64,000 bases of DNA from an uncultured Clostridia bacterium (lineage in GTDB: Bacteria > Bacillota > Clostridia > Oscillospirales > Acutalibacteraceae): assembly GCA_947630835.1 (NCBI GenBank), contig CANRIZ010000008.1:24944-88943 (forward strand), written 5' to 3'. The notes under the pieces are model-generated. The model was not told the DNA's origin. It saw only the letters and a list, made by a program, of their open reading frames with translations, and ran no database searches. A program made the position numbers and the translations under genes. Positions 31,483-39,464 of this stretch are shown here, piece by piece; the first letter of the stretch is position 1, and the number at the start of each line of letters is the position of its first letter.

Positions 31483-33555
31483 ATGAAAGCTTATTCGGCA
31501 AACGATATTCGCAATATCGCCGTATTGGGCCACGGCGGCAAGGGAAAGACCACGCTCTGCGAGGCTATGCTTTACACCGCGGGCGCTACGGACCGTCTGG
31601 GAAAGGTATCGGACGGCAATACGGTTCTTGACTTCGACGCCGAGGAAAAGCGCCGCAAGACCTCCGTTTCATCGGCTATGGCAACATTCGAGTGGAACGG
31701 CAGAAAAATGAACATTATCGACGCTCCCGGATTTTTTGATTTTGAGGGCGGCGTTGCCGAGGCGGTCAGAGCAGGCGGAAGCGCGGTTATAGTTACAAGC
31801 GCGGGCAGCGGCGTTGACGTAGGCGCGCAAAAGGCGTTTAAAGCGGCAACCAACAGGGGTATAGCGAAATTCTTTGTTGTAACGGGAGTTGACGCGGAGG
31901 ATAAAAGCTTTTACACCACATTTAACGCTCTTAAAGAGGAATACGGCGCACCGCTTTGTCCCATACTTATCCCGCTTATGAACGGCAACAAGGTTGATTG
32001 CTTTGTAAACTTTATCAAAAACAAGGCGTTTAAATACGATAACGGCAAGGCAAGCGAGGTTCCCATGCCCGAGGATTCTTTGATAGAAGAAATGCACTCC
32101 GCTTTCCTTGAAGCGGTAGCTATGGGCGAGGACGAGCTTATGGAAAAATTCTTCGCAGGCGAAGATTTTACCCACGACGAAATAGTAAGAGGGCTTAAAG
32201 CCGGTATCGCTTCGGGCGACGTTTATCCCATACTTGCGTGCAGCGGTCTCGCCTTACAGGCGGTAGAGCAGGTAATGGACGTGCTTTCAAAGCTGACCCC
32301 CGCCGCAGGCGACGTAGCCGGAGAATGGGGCGTTGACGAAAACAACAACGAAATTGAAGTTAAATGCGACGAAAACGGTTCTCTTGCGGCAATCTGCTTT
32401 AAAACCGTTGCCGACCCGTTTGTAGGCAAGATGTCGTTTATAAAGGTAATCAGCGGAAAGATAACTCCCGAAACCCAGGCATATATAAGCCGCACGGGCG
32501 AAACGGAAAAAATGGGCAAGCTCGTTTCCGTAAGCGGCGCAAAGCAGACCGATATACCTTATATCGGCGCAGGCGACATAGGCGTTGTTACCAAGCTTTC
32601 CGGGGTAAGAACGGGCGATACGCTCTCAAACCCCAAAAAACCGGTTACGCTTATGGGCGTTAATTTCCCGAGGCCCTGCCTCTCCATGGCTGTAAACGTC
32701 CGCAAAAAAGGCGAGGAGGAAAAGGTCGCCCAGGGGCTTAACAGGCTTATAGAGGAGGACCCGACCTTGAGCTTCACCATTAATAAGGAAACCAGGGAGC
32801 AGATACTTTCCGGTCTCGGCGAACAGCATCTTGACGTTGTTGTTACCAAGCTTAAAACAAAATTCGGCGTTGAGGTTGACTTAACCGTTCCCAAGGTTGC
32901 ATACAGGGAAACGATACGCAAAAAGGTTGAGGTTCAGGGCAGACACAAAAAGCAATCGGGCGGTCACGGCCAGTTCGGCGACGTTTGGATTCGCTTTGAG
33001 CCGTGCGACAGCGAGGAGCTTATTTTTGAGGAAGAGGTTTTCGGCGGTTCCGTTCCCAAAAACTTCTTCCCGGCAGTTGAAAAAGGTCTCAGAGACTCCG
33101 TCGCAAAGGGCGCCGTAGCCGGCTATCCTATGGTAAACATAAAGGCTACGCTTTATGACGGAAGCTATCATCCCGTTGACTCCTCGGAAATGGCGTTTAA
33201 AACTGCGGCGTCCATAGCCTTCAAAAACGCGGTGCCGCTTGCCGACCCCGCAATCTTAGAACCCGTGGGAACTCTTAAAGCATATATGCCGGACGATAAT
33301 CTGGGCGATATTATGGGCGACGTTACAAAGCGCCGCGGCAGAGTTATCGGTATGGGCGCGGCGGACGAACCCAAAATGCAGGAGCTTGTTGCGGAGGTTC
33401 CCATGGCGGAAATGGGCAATTTCTCCACAATACTGCGCTCGGTAACCGCAGGTAAGGGATATTTCACTTTTGAATTTACAAGATACGAAGAAGCTCCCAA
33501 GAACATTGCGGACAAAGTTATAGCGGATTATAAGGCCCGCTCCGAAGAAGATTGA
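31483..33555 (+). CDS. EF-G-like translational GTPase (non-canonical paralogue)
   Basis: 690 residues from ATG 31483 (SD GGAGG). It has five EF-G-like domains in order: G1 loop GHGGKGKTTL, G3 DAPGFFDF, domain II, then the EF-G core motifs (GLGEQHLDVVVTKL, RETIRKKVE, then GQFGDVW and EPVGTLKAYMPDDNLGDIMGDVTKRRGRV). The G1 loop has GHGGKG in place of AHVDAG, and the G4 motif NKxD is replaced by TGVD (VVTGVDAED). That marks the EF-G-like subgroup found beside true FusA in many Firmicutes, whose role is not settled. It is monocistronic and not in a str ribosomal operon, which also argues against it being the main EF-G. Confidence 0.88.
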   Translation: MKAYSANDIRNIAVLGHGGKGKTTLCEAMLYTAGATDRLGKVSDGNTVLDFDAEEKRRKTSVSSAMATFEWNGRKMNIIDAPGFFDFEGGVAEAVRAGGSAVIVTSAGSGVDVGAQKAFKAATNRGIAKFFVVTGVDAEDKSFYTTFNALKEEYGAPLCPILIPLMNGNKVDCFVNFIKNKAFKYDNGKASEVPMPEDSLIEEMHSAFLEAVAMGEDELMEKFFAGEDFTHDEIVRGLKAGIASGDVYPILACSGLALQAVEQVMDVLSKLTPAAGDVAGEWGVDENNNEIEVKCDENGSLAAICFKTVADPFVGKMSFIKVISGKITPETQAYISRTGETEKMGKLVSVSGAKQTDIPYIGAGDIGVVTKLSGVRTGDTLSNPKKPVTLMGVNFPRPCLSMAVNVRKKGEEEKVAQGLNRLIEEDPTLSFTINKETREQILSGLGEQHLDVVVTKLKTKFGVEVDLTVPKVAYRETIRKKVEVQGRHKKQSGGHGQFGDVWIRFEPCDSEELIFEEEVFGGSVPKNFFPAVEKGLRDSVAKGAVAGYPMVNIKATLYDGSYHPVDSSEMAFKTAASIAFKNAVPLADPAILEPVGTLKAYMPDDNLGDIMGDVTKRRGRVIGMGAADEPKMQELVAEVPMAEMGNFSTILRSVTAGKGYFTFEFTRYEEAPKNIADKVIADYKARSEED

Positions 33556-33564
33556 TAAATTTTT

Positions 33565-33596
33565 ACGGGAATTACCTCTGCGTAATTCCCGTTTTT
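33565..33596 (+). terminator. Terminator of the EF-G-like gene
   Basis: ACGGGAATTAC pairs perfectly with GTAATTCCCGT around CTCTGC, followed by T5. Confidence 0.88.
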
Positions 33597-33666
33597 ATAT
33601 GCCTACTTGCAAAAATCCAAAAATATGTTAAAATATACATACTAAATTTATTGAAGGTGTATACCA

Positions 33667-34710
33667 ATGTTTTTTAAAAGAAAAATAGCGTTGCTGCTTG
33701 CCGTGGCTTTGTTGTTTACAAGCTGTATGCTGACCTCCTGCAAAAAGGAAGAAATAGAACCGGCAACTACAACCACAACCACTACCGAACCCACAACCCA
33801 ACCCGAGCCCGAGGATATTAATCCCCTGACCGGTGAAAGCGGTCTTGCCGAGAGTGCAATAGGCAAGCGTCCCGTTGCGGTTGTTGTTGAGAACACTCCC
33901 GCCGCCCGTCCCCAGTGGGGGCTTTGCTCACCCGATATGGTAATAGAGGGGCTCGTTGAGGGCGGCATTACCCGTATGCTTTGGTTCTATTCCGATATTT
34001 CCCGCCTTGAAAAGGCAGGCCCCAACAGAAGCGCAAGGAACAATTACGTTGAAATGGCGCAGGCGTTTGACGCTATATACGTTCATCTCGGCGGCAGTAA
34101 GCACGCTTATAAGCTTATGGATAACGATTCTTCCATAGACCATATAGACGGGCTGAAATCCGACGGCTATTTTAAGCGCGACAAGTCGAGGGGCGTTGCG
34201 ATAGAGCATACCGCCTATACTACGGGCGAGTGGATTTTAAAGGCAATTTCGGACAAAAATATTCGTTACGATATTAACCCCGAATACGAAAAGCCCTTTA
34301 AATTTGCCGATGAAAAGCGTACTCTCCCCCAAAGCTGCGCAAGCGTAACAGCCACGTTCTCCTCAAGCTACAAGCATACTTTTGAATACAATTCGGAGGA
34401 CGGGCTTTATTATAACAAGATGAACCAAAAGCCGATGGTTGACGAAAACGGCAAGCAGATGAGCGTTGCCAATGTTATAATCATCTATTGCAACGTTACA
34501 TATTACGATACAAAATATGCCGAGTGGAATTTGAGCAAGGGTAAGGGCGTTTATATTTCAAACGGCGGAGCGCAGAACATCACTTGGGAAAAGGGCGCAA
34601 CCCACGATATGCTGAAGCTTTATGACGAGAACGGAAACGAGCTTGAGCTGAATACGGGCAAAATCTGGATGGGCTTTGTTCCGCAAAGTAATCCCGTTGT
34701 AATGAACTGA
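33667..34710 (+). CDS. DUF3048 (YerB-like) lipoprotein
   Basis: 347 residues. Signal peptide with a lipobox (LLFTSC or LTSC near residues 18-25), a Thr-rich linker coded by an ACC/ACA-rich repeat, then the two DUF3048 domains: NPLTGE, RPVAVVVENTPAARPQWGL, DMVIEGLVEGGITRM, KAGPNRSAR, and later a C-terminal domain with VIIYC. It is anchored to the outer face of the membrane. The function of YerB is not established. GAAGGTG precedes the ATG. It is a single-gene transcript ending in a strong hairpin. Confidence 0.9.
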   Translation: MFFKRKIALLLAVALLFTSCMLTSCKKEEIEPATTTTTTTEPTTQPEPEDINPLTGESGLAESAIGKRPVAVVVENTPAARPQWGLCSPDMVIEGLVEGGITRMLWFYSDISRLEKAGPNRSARNNYVEMAQAFDAIYVHLGGSKHAYKLMDNDSSIDHIDGLKSDGYFKRDKSRGVAIEHTAYTTGEWILKAISDKNIRYDINPEYEKPFKFADEKRTLPQSCASVTATFSSSYKHTFEYNSEDGLYYNKMNQKPMVDENGKQMSVANVIIIYCNVTYYDTKYAEWNLSKGKGVYISNGGAQNITWEKGATHDMLKLYDENGNELELNTGKIWMGFVPQSNPVVMN

Positions 34711-34734
34711 TTTTTTCCTATACTTATAAAAACG

Positions 34735-34772
34735 TTGACAGCCGAGGATATTTTTCCTCGGCTGTCAATATT
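34735..34772 (+). terminator. Terminator of the YerB-like gene
   Basis: TTGACAGCCGAGGA pairs perfectly with TCCTCGGCTGTCAA around TATTTT, with a T-rich tail. Confidence 0.88.
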
Positions 34773-34951
34773 TTCTTTGACTTTTTGCATAATCTAAAAG
34801 TGAGTGGAAATTCACCGCTTTTTAATATTTTCAACGCAAAACTGCGGTTTTTAACGCTTCGCCCTCGTTTTTATGGTATTTGATGTAAAATATCGTTGTC
34901 AAATTGCACAAAAAAAAAACTTTTTTTTGTTAACGTTTTCGCAAAACGATA

Positions 34952-34980
34952 TTGACATTATTTTCTTTTCGTGTTAATAT
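34952..34980 (+). promoter_or_regulatory. Strong consensus promoter of the 34-codon gene
   Basis: TTGACA (34952-34957), 17-base spacer, TAATAT (34975-34980). The spacer (TTATTTTCTTTTCGTGT) resembles the one of the promoter at 63953-63981. Confidence 0.8.
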
Positions 34981-35013
34981 AAACCCATAGCAGATAGGAA
35001 GGAGGTTGGTTCG

Positions 35014-35118
35014 ATGTTGAGCAACGAACTCAAACTCATCGACGAGCTTGCTTGCGAAAAACTTTCTTGGAAGTCTTTTGTAAAAGCCATTGAGCTTTAT
35101 GTGCTTACCATAAAATAA
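35014..35118 (+). CDS. 34-residue protein of unknown function
   Basis: ATG preceded by AGGAAGGAGG, one of the best SD matches in the window, and by a consensus promoter. The product starts MLSNELKLIDELACEK and ends KAIELYVLTIK; it has one Cys, alternating acidic and basic residues and a likely amphipathic helix. It matches no family I recognise, and has no signal peptide. The last codons and stop fall in a perfect 12-bp hairpin (35089-35100 with 35115-35126), so translation and RNA folding may affect each other. It could be a small regulatory protein, a peptide signal precursor, or a leader peptide for the structured RNA that follows. Confidence 0.6.
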   Translation: MLSNELKLIDELACEKLSWKSFVKAIELYVLTIK

Positions 35119-35298
35119 AGCTCAATACCCAATCTGCCGAATCCTCGCTAAGGCGAGTTTATATATAGCGGCAAATTTTTTGCCCTAACTTTGTCCTTCT
35201 TTAGCTATCCGGTATATCCGGGAAATATACCGGATAACAGTTCAAATATAAAGGGAGGCTTTCCCCTAAGGGGGTTGCTTCCCGGAATTTGCAGGAAA
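35119..35298 (+). ncRNA. Structured RNA region following the 34-codon gene
   Basis: Four hairpins follow in quick succession: CTCGC/GCGAG (near 35144-35157), GGCAA/TTGCC (35171-35185), a perfect 12-bp stem TATCCGGTATAT (35207-35218 with 35226-35237), and an imperfect stem GGGAGGC...GCTTCCC (35254-35284). A strong terminator then ends the transcript. There is no ORF. It is best read as a structured 3' untranslated region or small RNA; no known RNA family was recognised. Confidence 0.45.
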
Positions 35299-35327
35299 AA
35301 CCCCGTACCGAAAGGTACGGGGTTTTT
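35299..35327. terminator. Bidirectional terminator
   Basis: AACCCCGTACC pairs with GGTACGGGGTT around GAAA, with a T run on the + strand and an A run on the other side. It serves both the rightward small-protein transcript and the leftward copper operon. Confidence 0.9.
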
Positions 35328-35534
35328 TCATCCTATTTCGGTTACCGTGAAGCCAATATCGGAAATTGCCTTCTCTATTGCCGCGTTATCAACGCCGTCG
35401 CATTCGATTTTTGCAATTCCTTTTTTAAGGTTTACCTTAACCTTGTTTACTCCGTCAAGAGCCGACAAAGCCGAATCAACCCTTGCCACGCAGTGGTCGC
35501 AGTGCATACCGTCAATTTTGATTTCCTTTTTCAT
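35328..35534 (-). CDS. copZ: Copper chaperone with heavy-metal-associated domain (CopZ-like)
   Basis: 68 residues, one HMA domain with the metal site GMHCDHCVARV near residues 9-19 and the usual beta-alpha-beta-beta-alpha-beta length. It is a cytoplasmic carrier of Cu(I) to the ATPase encoded 17 bases upstream on the same strand. The SD (AGGAG) is good. It is the last gene of the transcript. CopY/CsoR-type regulators are absent from the window. Confidence 0.9.
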   Translation of the reverse strand: MKKEIKIDGMHCDHCVARVDSALSALDGVNKVKVNLKKGIAKIECDGVDNAAIEKAISDIGFTVTEIG

Positions 35535-35551
35535 AATTCTTACTCCTTTGA

Positions 35552-37780
35552 TTATTTTTTATAAAGCCTTAAGGCGTTGGTAACAACAAAAAGCGAGGAA
35601 AGGCTCATTGCGGCCGAGCCTATCATCGGTGAAAGAGATACGCCGAAGCCGGGATAAAATACCCCCGCCGCAAGCGGAATACAAATTACGTTGTAGAAAA
35701 ATGCCCAAAACAGGTTTTCTTTTATATTAAGCATTGTTTTCCTCGAAAACGAAACCGCCTGCGCAGCGGAATTTAAATCCCCTCCCGTCAGCACAATATC
35801 GGCGCAGTCTATGGCAATATCCGTTCCGTTGCCTATCGCAAGACCTACGTCCGCAAGGCTCAGCGCGGGCGAATCGTTAATGCCGTCGCCTATCATGGCA
35901 ACCTTTTTGCCGCTTGATTTCAGCTTTTCTATTTCAAAATATTTGTCCTCGGGCTTAAGTCCCGCTATATAATGCTCTATTCCCGCCTTATCCGCAACCG
36001 TTTTTGCCGCTCCCTCGTTATCGCCGGTGAGCATTATAACGTCAAGCTTCATTTCCCTCATATTTTTAACGGCTTCTACGCTTGTAGGCTTTATCTCGTC
36101 GCTTGCGGCAAGTATTGCGATAATTTTTTCTCCGTCGGAAAATGCCATAACCGTTTTCCCGCCGTCAACAAGGGCGTTCATATCGTCGCTTTGCCCTTTT
36201 TCGCAAGCGCCCGCCGCATTCGCGTACTCCCAAGCTCCGGCGTAATATCTTTTGCCGTTAATAACGGCGCTTATGCCCTTGCCCGAGGTCGACTCAAACC
36301 CGCTCGCCTCATAAGCGTCCGTTGCGCCGCAATAACGAAGCACGGCGTCGGCAAGCGGATGCTCGCTGTTTTTTTCAAGCGAATAAGCTATCTTTTTAAA
36401 TTCGCCTTCATCTATGCCGTAAAATTTTGCGTCCGTAATATTCGGCTTGCCTACGGTTACCGTTCCGGTTTTGTCAAGCACAACGGTATCTATGGAATTA
36501 AGATTCTCGATAGCCTGCGCGGATTTTATCAAAATTCCCTTAGAAGCGCATCTTCCGACCGCCACGGTTATGGCGACGGGAGTGGCAAGCCCCAGCGCGC
36601 AGGGACAGGAAATTACCAGCACCGATACGGCGCAGGTTACGGCGAACGACGGCGCATAGCCCAAAACAAGCCAAATTATCAGCGTAACAGCGGAGATACC
36701 CATAACGACAGGCACAAAAACTCCGGCGATTTTGTCGGCAAGCTTGGAAACGGGCGCTTTTGTTGCGCTTGCGTTTTCAACAAGCTCAATAATCTGCGAC
36801 AGCGTTGTTTCAAAGCCGACCTTTTCCGCCTCCATGGTAAAGCTTCCGTTTAAATTCACACAGGCGCACACAACGGTATCGCCCTCTTTTTTCTCCACGG
36901 GGATACTCTCGCCCGTAATTGCGGACTCGTCTACCGACGAAGAACCCGAAATTACCCTTCCGTCAACGGGTATTGCGCTGCCGGGCTTGATTTTTATAAT
37001 ATCGCCCTTTACTATGCTTTCGGTAGGTATCTCGGTTTCTTCCCCGTTTCTTATTACAATAGCGGTTTTGGGCGATAAATCCACCAGCTTTGCTATTGCG
37101 GAGCCTGTTTTTTTCTTTGAGCCGTCCTCAAGATATTTTCCCACGGTAACGAGGGTTAATATAGTGGCGGCGGATTCAAAATACAGGTTTTGAGCGTATT
37201 TCATTGCAAGCTCGGCGTTCCCCTTTACGCTTGCATAAACTATAAAAGCGGTAGATACGATTCCGTATAAAAGCGAAGCACACGAACCTATTGCCACAAG
37301 CGTATCCATATTCGGTGAACGCTTAAACAGCGCGCGAAAGCCCGAATAGTAAAATTTTCTGTTAAGATATATGACCGGCAAGGTCAAAACGAGCTGTACC
37401 AACGAAAAAAGCAGAGGATTTCCGTGTGCGGTCAGGAAATGCGGCACGGGAAGCCCTATCATATGCCCCATTGAAATATACATAAGCGCCGCTAAAAGTA
37501 TGCACGAAAAAATCAGCCTCGTTTTAATCGGCGTGTATTTTTCCTTTTCCTGCACGGCGGCGTCGCCCGGGACGTAAACGCTTGCGCCGTAGCCCGCGTC
37601 CTCAACCGTCTTTATTATTTCCCCGTCGTTTAAAAGCTTTTCGTCGTACTCGCAAATCATAGTGTTTGCAAGCAAATTAACCTGAACGGAAGTAACGCCC
37701 TCTCTTTTTGAAACCGCCCTTTCTATAGTGGCGGAGCAAGCGGAACAGGACATACCGGTTATTCTGTATTTTTGAAGCAT
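35552..37780 (-). CDS. copA: P1B-type copper-exporting ATPase (CopA-like)
   Basis: About 742 residues. One N-terminal HMA domain ([14 protein letters not shown]), eight predicted membrane helices, the transport motif [11 protein letters not shown] in helix 6, phosphorylation site DKTGTVT, SEHPLA (HP motif), and [13 protein letters not shown] plus the single HMA domain indicates Cu(I)/Ag(I) export to the outside. The start is ATG 37780 after GGGAGGC; an in-frame TTG 15 bases upstream overlaps the SD. It forms a unit with copZ. The HAD gene upstream ends 16 bases before it and may be in the same transcript. Confidence 0.93.
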   Translation of the reverse strand: MLQKYRITGMSCSACSATIERAVSKREGVTSVQVNLLANTMICEYDEKLLNDGEIIKTVEDAGYGASVYVPGDAAVQEKEKYTPIKTRLIFSCILLAALMYISMGHMIGLPVPHFLTAHGNPLLFSLVQLVLTLPVIYLNRKFYYSGFRALFKRSPNMDTLVAIGSCASLLYGIVSTAFIVYASVKGNAELAMKYAQNLYFESAATILTLVTVGKYLEDGSKKKTGSAIAKLVDLSPKTAIVIRNGEETEIPTESIVKGDIIKIKPGSAIPVDGRVISGSSSVDESAITGESIPVEKKEGDTVVCACVNLNGSFTMEAEKVGFETTLSQIIELVENASATKAPVSKLADKIAGVFVPVVMGISAVTLIIWLVLGYAPSFAVTCAVSVLVISCPCALGLATPVAITVAVGRCASKGILIKSAQAIENLNSIDTVVLDKTGTVTVGKPNITDAKFYGIDEGEFKKIAYSLEKNSEHPLADAVLRYCGATDAYEASGFESTSGKGISAVINGKRYYAGAWEYANAAGACEKGQSDDMNALVDGGKTVMAFSDGEKIIAILAASDEIKPTSVEAVKNMREMKLDVIMLTGDNEGAAKTVADKAGIEHYIAGLKPEDKYFEIEKLKSSGKKVAMIGDGINDSPALSLADVGLAIGNGTDIAIDCADIVLTGGDLNSAAQAVSFSRKTMLNIKENLFWAFFYNVICIPLAAGVFYPGFGVSLSPMIGSAAMSLSSLFVVTNALRLYKK

Positions 37781-37796
37781 ATTAACGCCTCCCAAA

Positions 37797-38498
37797 TTAT
37801 TTCTCGGTATTGATTTTTTTAATTAATTCGCCTATTTGATAAAGACTGTCTGTTTCATAATCGGGTAAAATATCGGTTTTGTTTTCAACATTATTTTTAT
37901 TATACCAAACCGTTTTTATTCCGCAGTTTTTGCCGCCCAAAATATCCGAAGTAAGGCTGTCGCCTATTATTATTGACTCCGACTTTGAAAAATCGGGAAT
38001 TTTATCAAAACAACTTTCAAAAAATCTCCTGTCGGGCTTGTCGTAACCTATGACCTCGGAGATAAATACGCCGTCGAAAAAGCCCTCGATTCGAGCGCTT
38101 TTCAATCTGCTCTCCTGAACCTTGCGAGAGCCGTTCGTTACCAAAAACAAGCGGTAACTGCCGAAAAGGGAATTAAGCATTTCCCGAGCGCCGTCTATAA
38201 AATAATGCCCTATCGCAAGCCTGCCCTCGTAGTAACGGGTAACCGCGCCGGCATCGATTTTCTCAAGCCCAAGCTCCGAAAAAAGCTGTTCATATCTTCC
38301 CGGCTTAACCTGCTCACGGGTTAGTTCACCCTTTTCAAGCCTTTTCCAGTGTTCGATATTTATAACGTGATACCTTTCCAAAACGGCGTCGCCGCTCGGC
38401 GCGCCGAAATGCTCGAGGGTATTTTTCAGCGCGACGCGTTCCGCCTTGGTGAAATCAAGTATGGTTTCGTCCAAATCGAAAAAGATATTTTTAATCAT
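37797..38498 (-). CDS. HAD-superfamily hydrolase (YjjG/pyrimidine 5'-nucleotidase-like)
   Basis: 233 residues from ATG 38498, which has AGAGGA 8 bases upstream; an ATG 30 bases further upstream lacks an SD. HAD motif I is [11 protein letters not shown], motif [12 protein letters not shown] (Thr-Asn), motif III Lys in [10 protein letters not shown], motif [16 protein letters not shown]. The alpha-helical C1 cap and the DxDET start fit the YjjG group of nucleotidases and house-cleaning phosphatases. It is adjacent to copA but has no evident link to copper. Confidence 0.87.
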   Translation of the reverse strand: MIKNIFFDLDETILDFTKAERVALKNTLEHFGAPSGDAVLERYHVINIEHWKRLEKGELTREQVKPGRYEQLFSELGLEKIDAGAVTRYYEGRLAIGHYFIDGAREMLNSLFGSYRLFLVTNGSRKVQESRLKSARIEGFFDGVFISEVIGYDKPDRRFFESCFDKIPDFSKSESIIIGDSLTSDILGGKNCGIKTVWYNKNNVENKTDILPDYETDSLYQIGELIKKINTEK

Positions 38499-38605
38499 AG
38501 TAAATTCCTCTGAATTAAATCTATGCATATTGTACTACAATATTTTTAAATAGTAAACAGTAATTTATAAAAAATTCAAAAATTAAAGCTTACCGTTGAT
38601 TGCGA

Positions 38606-38634
38606 AAAATGCGGCGCCGATGACACGGCGCCGT
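38606..38634 (-). terminator. Terminator of the Leu T-box operon
   Basis: CGGCGCCG pairs perfectly with its repeat across TGTCAT, followed by ATTTTT on the minus strand. It lies 25-50 bases beyond the amidohydrolase stop. Confidence 0.8.
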
Positions 38635-38657
38635 AAAGAAACACTGTATTTTTCTGT

Positions 38658-39464
38658 TCAGAAATTAAAAACTTTTCTCGCGTTTTCGGAGAGGATTTGC
38701 CTGTTTTCATCCTCGCTCAGACCGAGAGCCATAAACTTTTCTATCTCCGTCCGAGGCGACCACATGGGATAATCCGTACCGAAAAGCACTCTGTCCGCAC
38801 CGTAGCGGCGGATAATCTCCACCGTTTTTTCGGCGTCGAGCCAATACATACTCGAAGAACAGTCAACATAAAGATTCGGGATATGAGCAAGCTGTTTTGA
38901 CGCTTCCTCCCAAATTGACCAGCCGCCGAAGTGCGCGCCTATAACAGTGAGATTTGTGTAAATCTCCAAAATAGGTATAAGCCTGTTGGGGTTTGAATTG
39001 TCGTAGCGTTTATCGCCCGTGTGCATAAGGATGGGAAGCCCCGCCTTTTCGCACAGCTCGTAAATTTTAAGGCAGCGGTAATCGTCAACTTTAAAATTCT
39101 GAATATCGGGGTGGAGCTTAACTCCGTGAAGCCCAAGGTCGATAATGTTCTGCACGTCTTCCGCCATAGTTTCGCTGTCGGGGTGAAGCGTTCCCAAACC
39201 TATGAGCTTGCCGTTGCTGTCTTCAACGGATTGCGCGATAAATTTGTTTATGCTCGCAACCTGCTTCGGCGTTGTTGCGACGGACTGAACCACAAACTTG
39301 TCTATTCCGGCTTTGCCGCCCTCCTCAAGCAGCATACCTATAGTGCCGTCCGCAAAGGAGGTTACGTTGTAAAATTTATCGGTCGCGCCCGCCGCCTTTA
39401 AAGCTATTTTGTCGGGATAAACGTGGCAATGAGCGTCTATTGCGTAATATTTTGAATTAATCAT
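38658..39464 (-). CDS. Amidohydrolase-family (amidohydrolase 2) metal-dependent TIM-barrel protein
   Basis: 268 residues. The metal-ligand pattern appears intact: DAHCHVYP (HxH) at the N-terminus, GVKLHPD, MHTGD, VIGAHFGG (His), and LFGTDYPMW (Asp). Amidohydrolase 2 members are decarboxylases or hydrolases of small carboxylic compounds; the substrate here is unknown. It overlaps the preceding gene by 4 bases (ATGA) and is the last gene of the Leu T-box operon. Its place with an acyl-CoA synthetase and a LeuA-like protein suggests a role in branched-chain or acyl metabolism, but the chemistry cannot be inferred. Confidence 0.8.
   Translation of the reverse strand: MINSKYYAIDAHCHVYPDKIALKAAGATDKFYNVTSFADGTIGMLLEEGGKAGIDKFVVQSVATTPKQVASINKFIAQSVEDSNGKLIGLGTLHPDSETMAEDVQNIIDLGLHGVKLHPDIQNFKVDDYRCLKIYELCEKAGLPILMHTGDKRYDNSNPNRLIPILEIYTNLTVIGAHFGGWSIWEEASKQLAHIPNLYVDCSSSMYWLDAEKTVEIIRRYGADRVLFGTDYPMWSPRTEIEKFMALGLSEDENRQILSENARKVFNF

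Larger units (their letters stand above)
34711..35013. other. Intergenic region upstream of the 34-codon gene
   Basis: Holds the terminator at 34735-34768, then AT-rich sequence with A10 and T8 runs near 34907-34928, then the promoter at 34952-34980. No other ORF is credible. Confidence 0.5.

Noticed and set aside
31483..33555. Canonical elongation factor G (fusA)
   Set aside because: The G1 and G4 motifs differ and the gene is not with ribosomal protein genes; it belongs to the EF-G-like subgroup.
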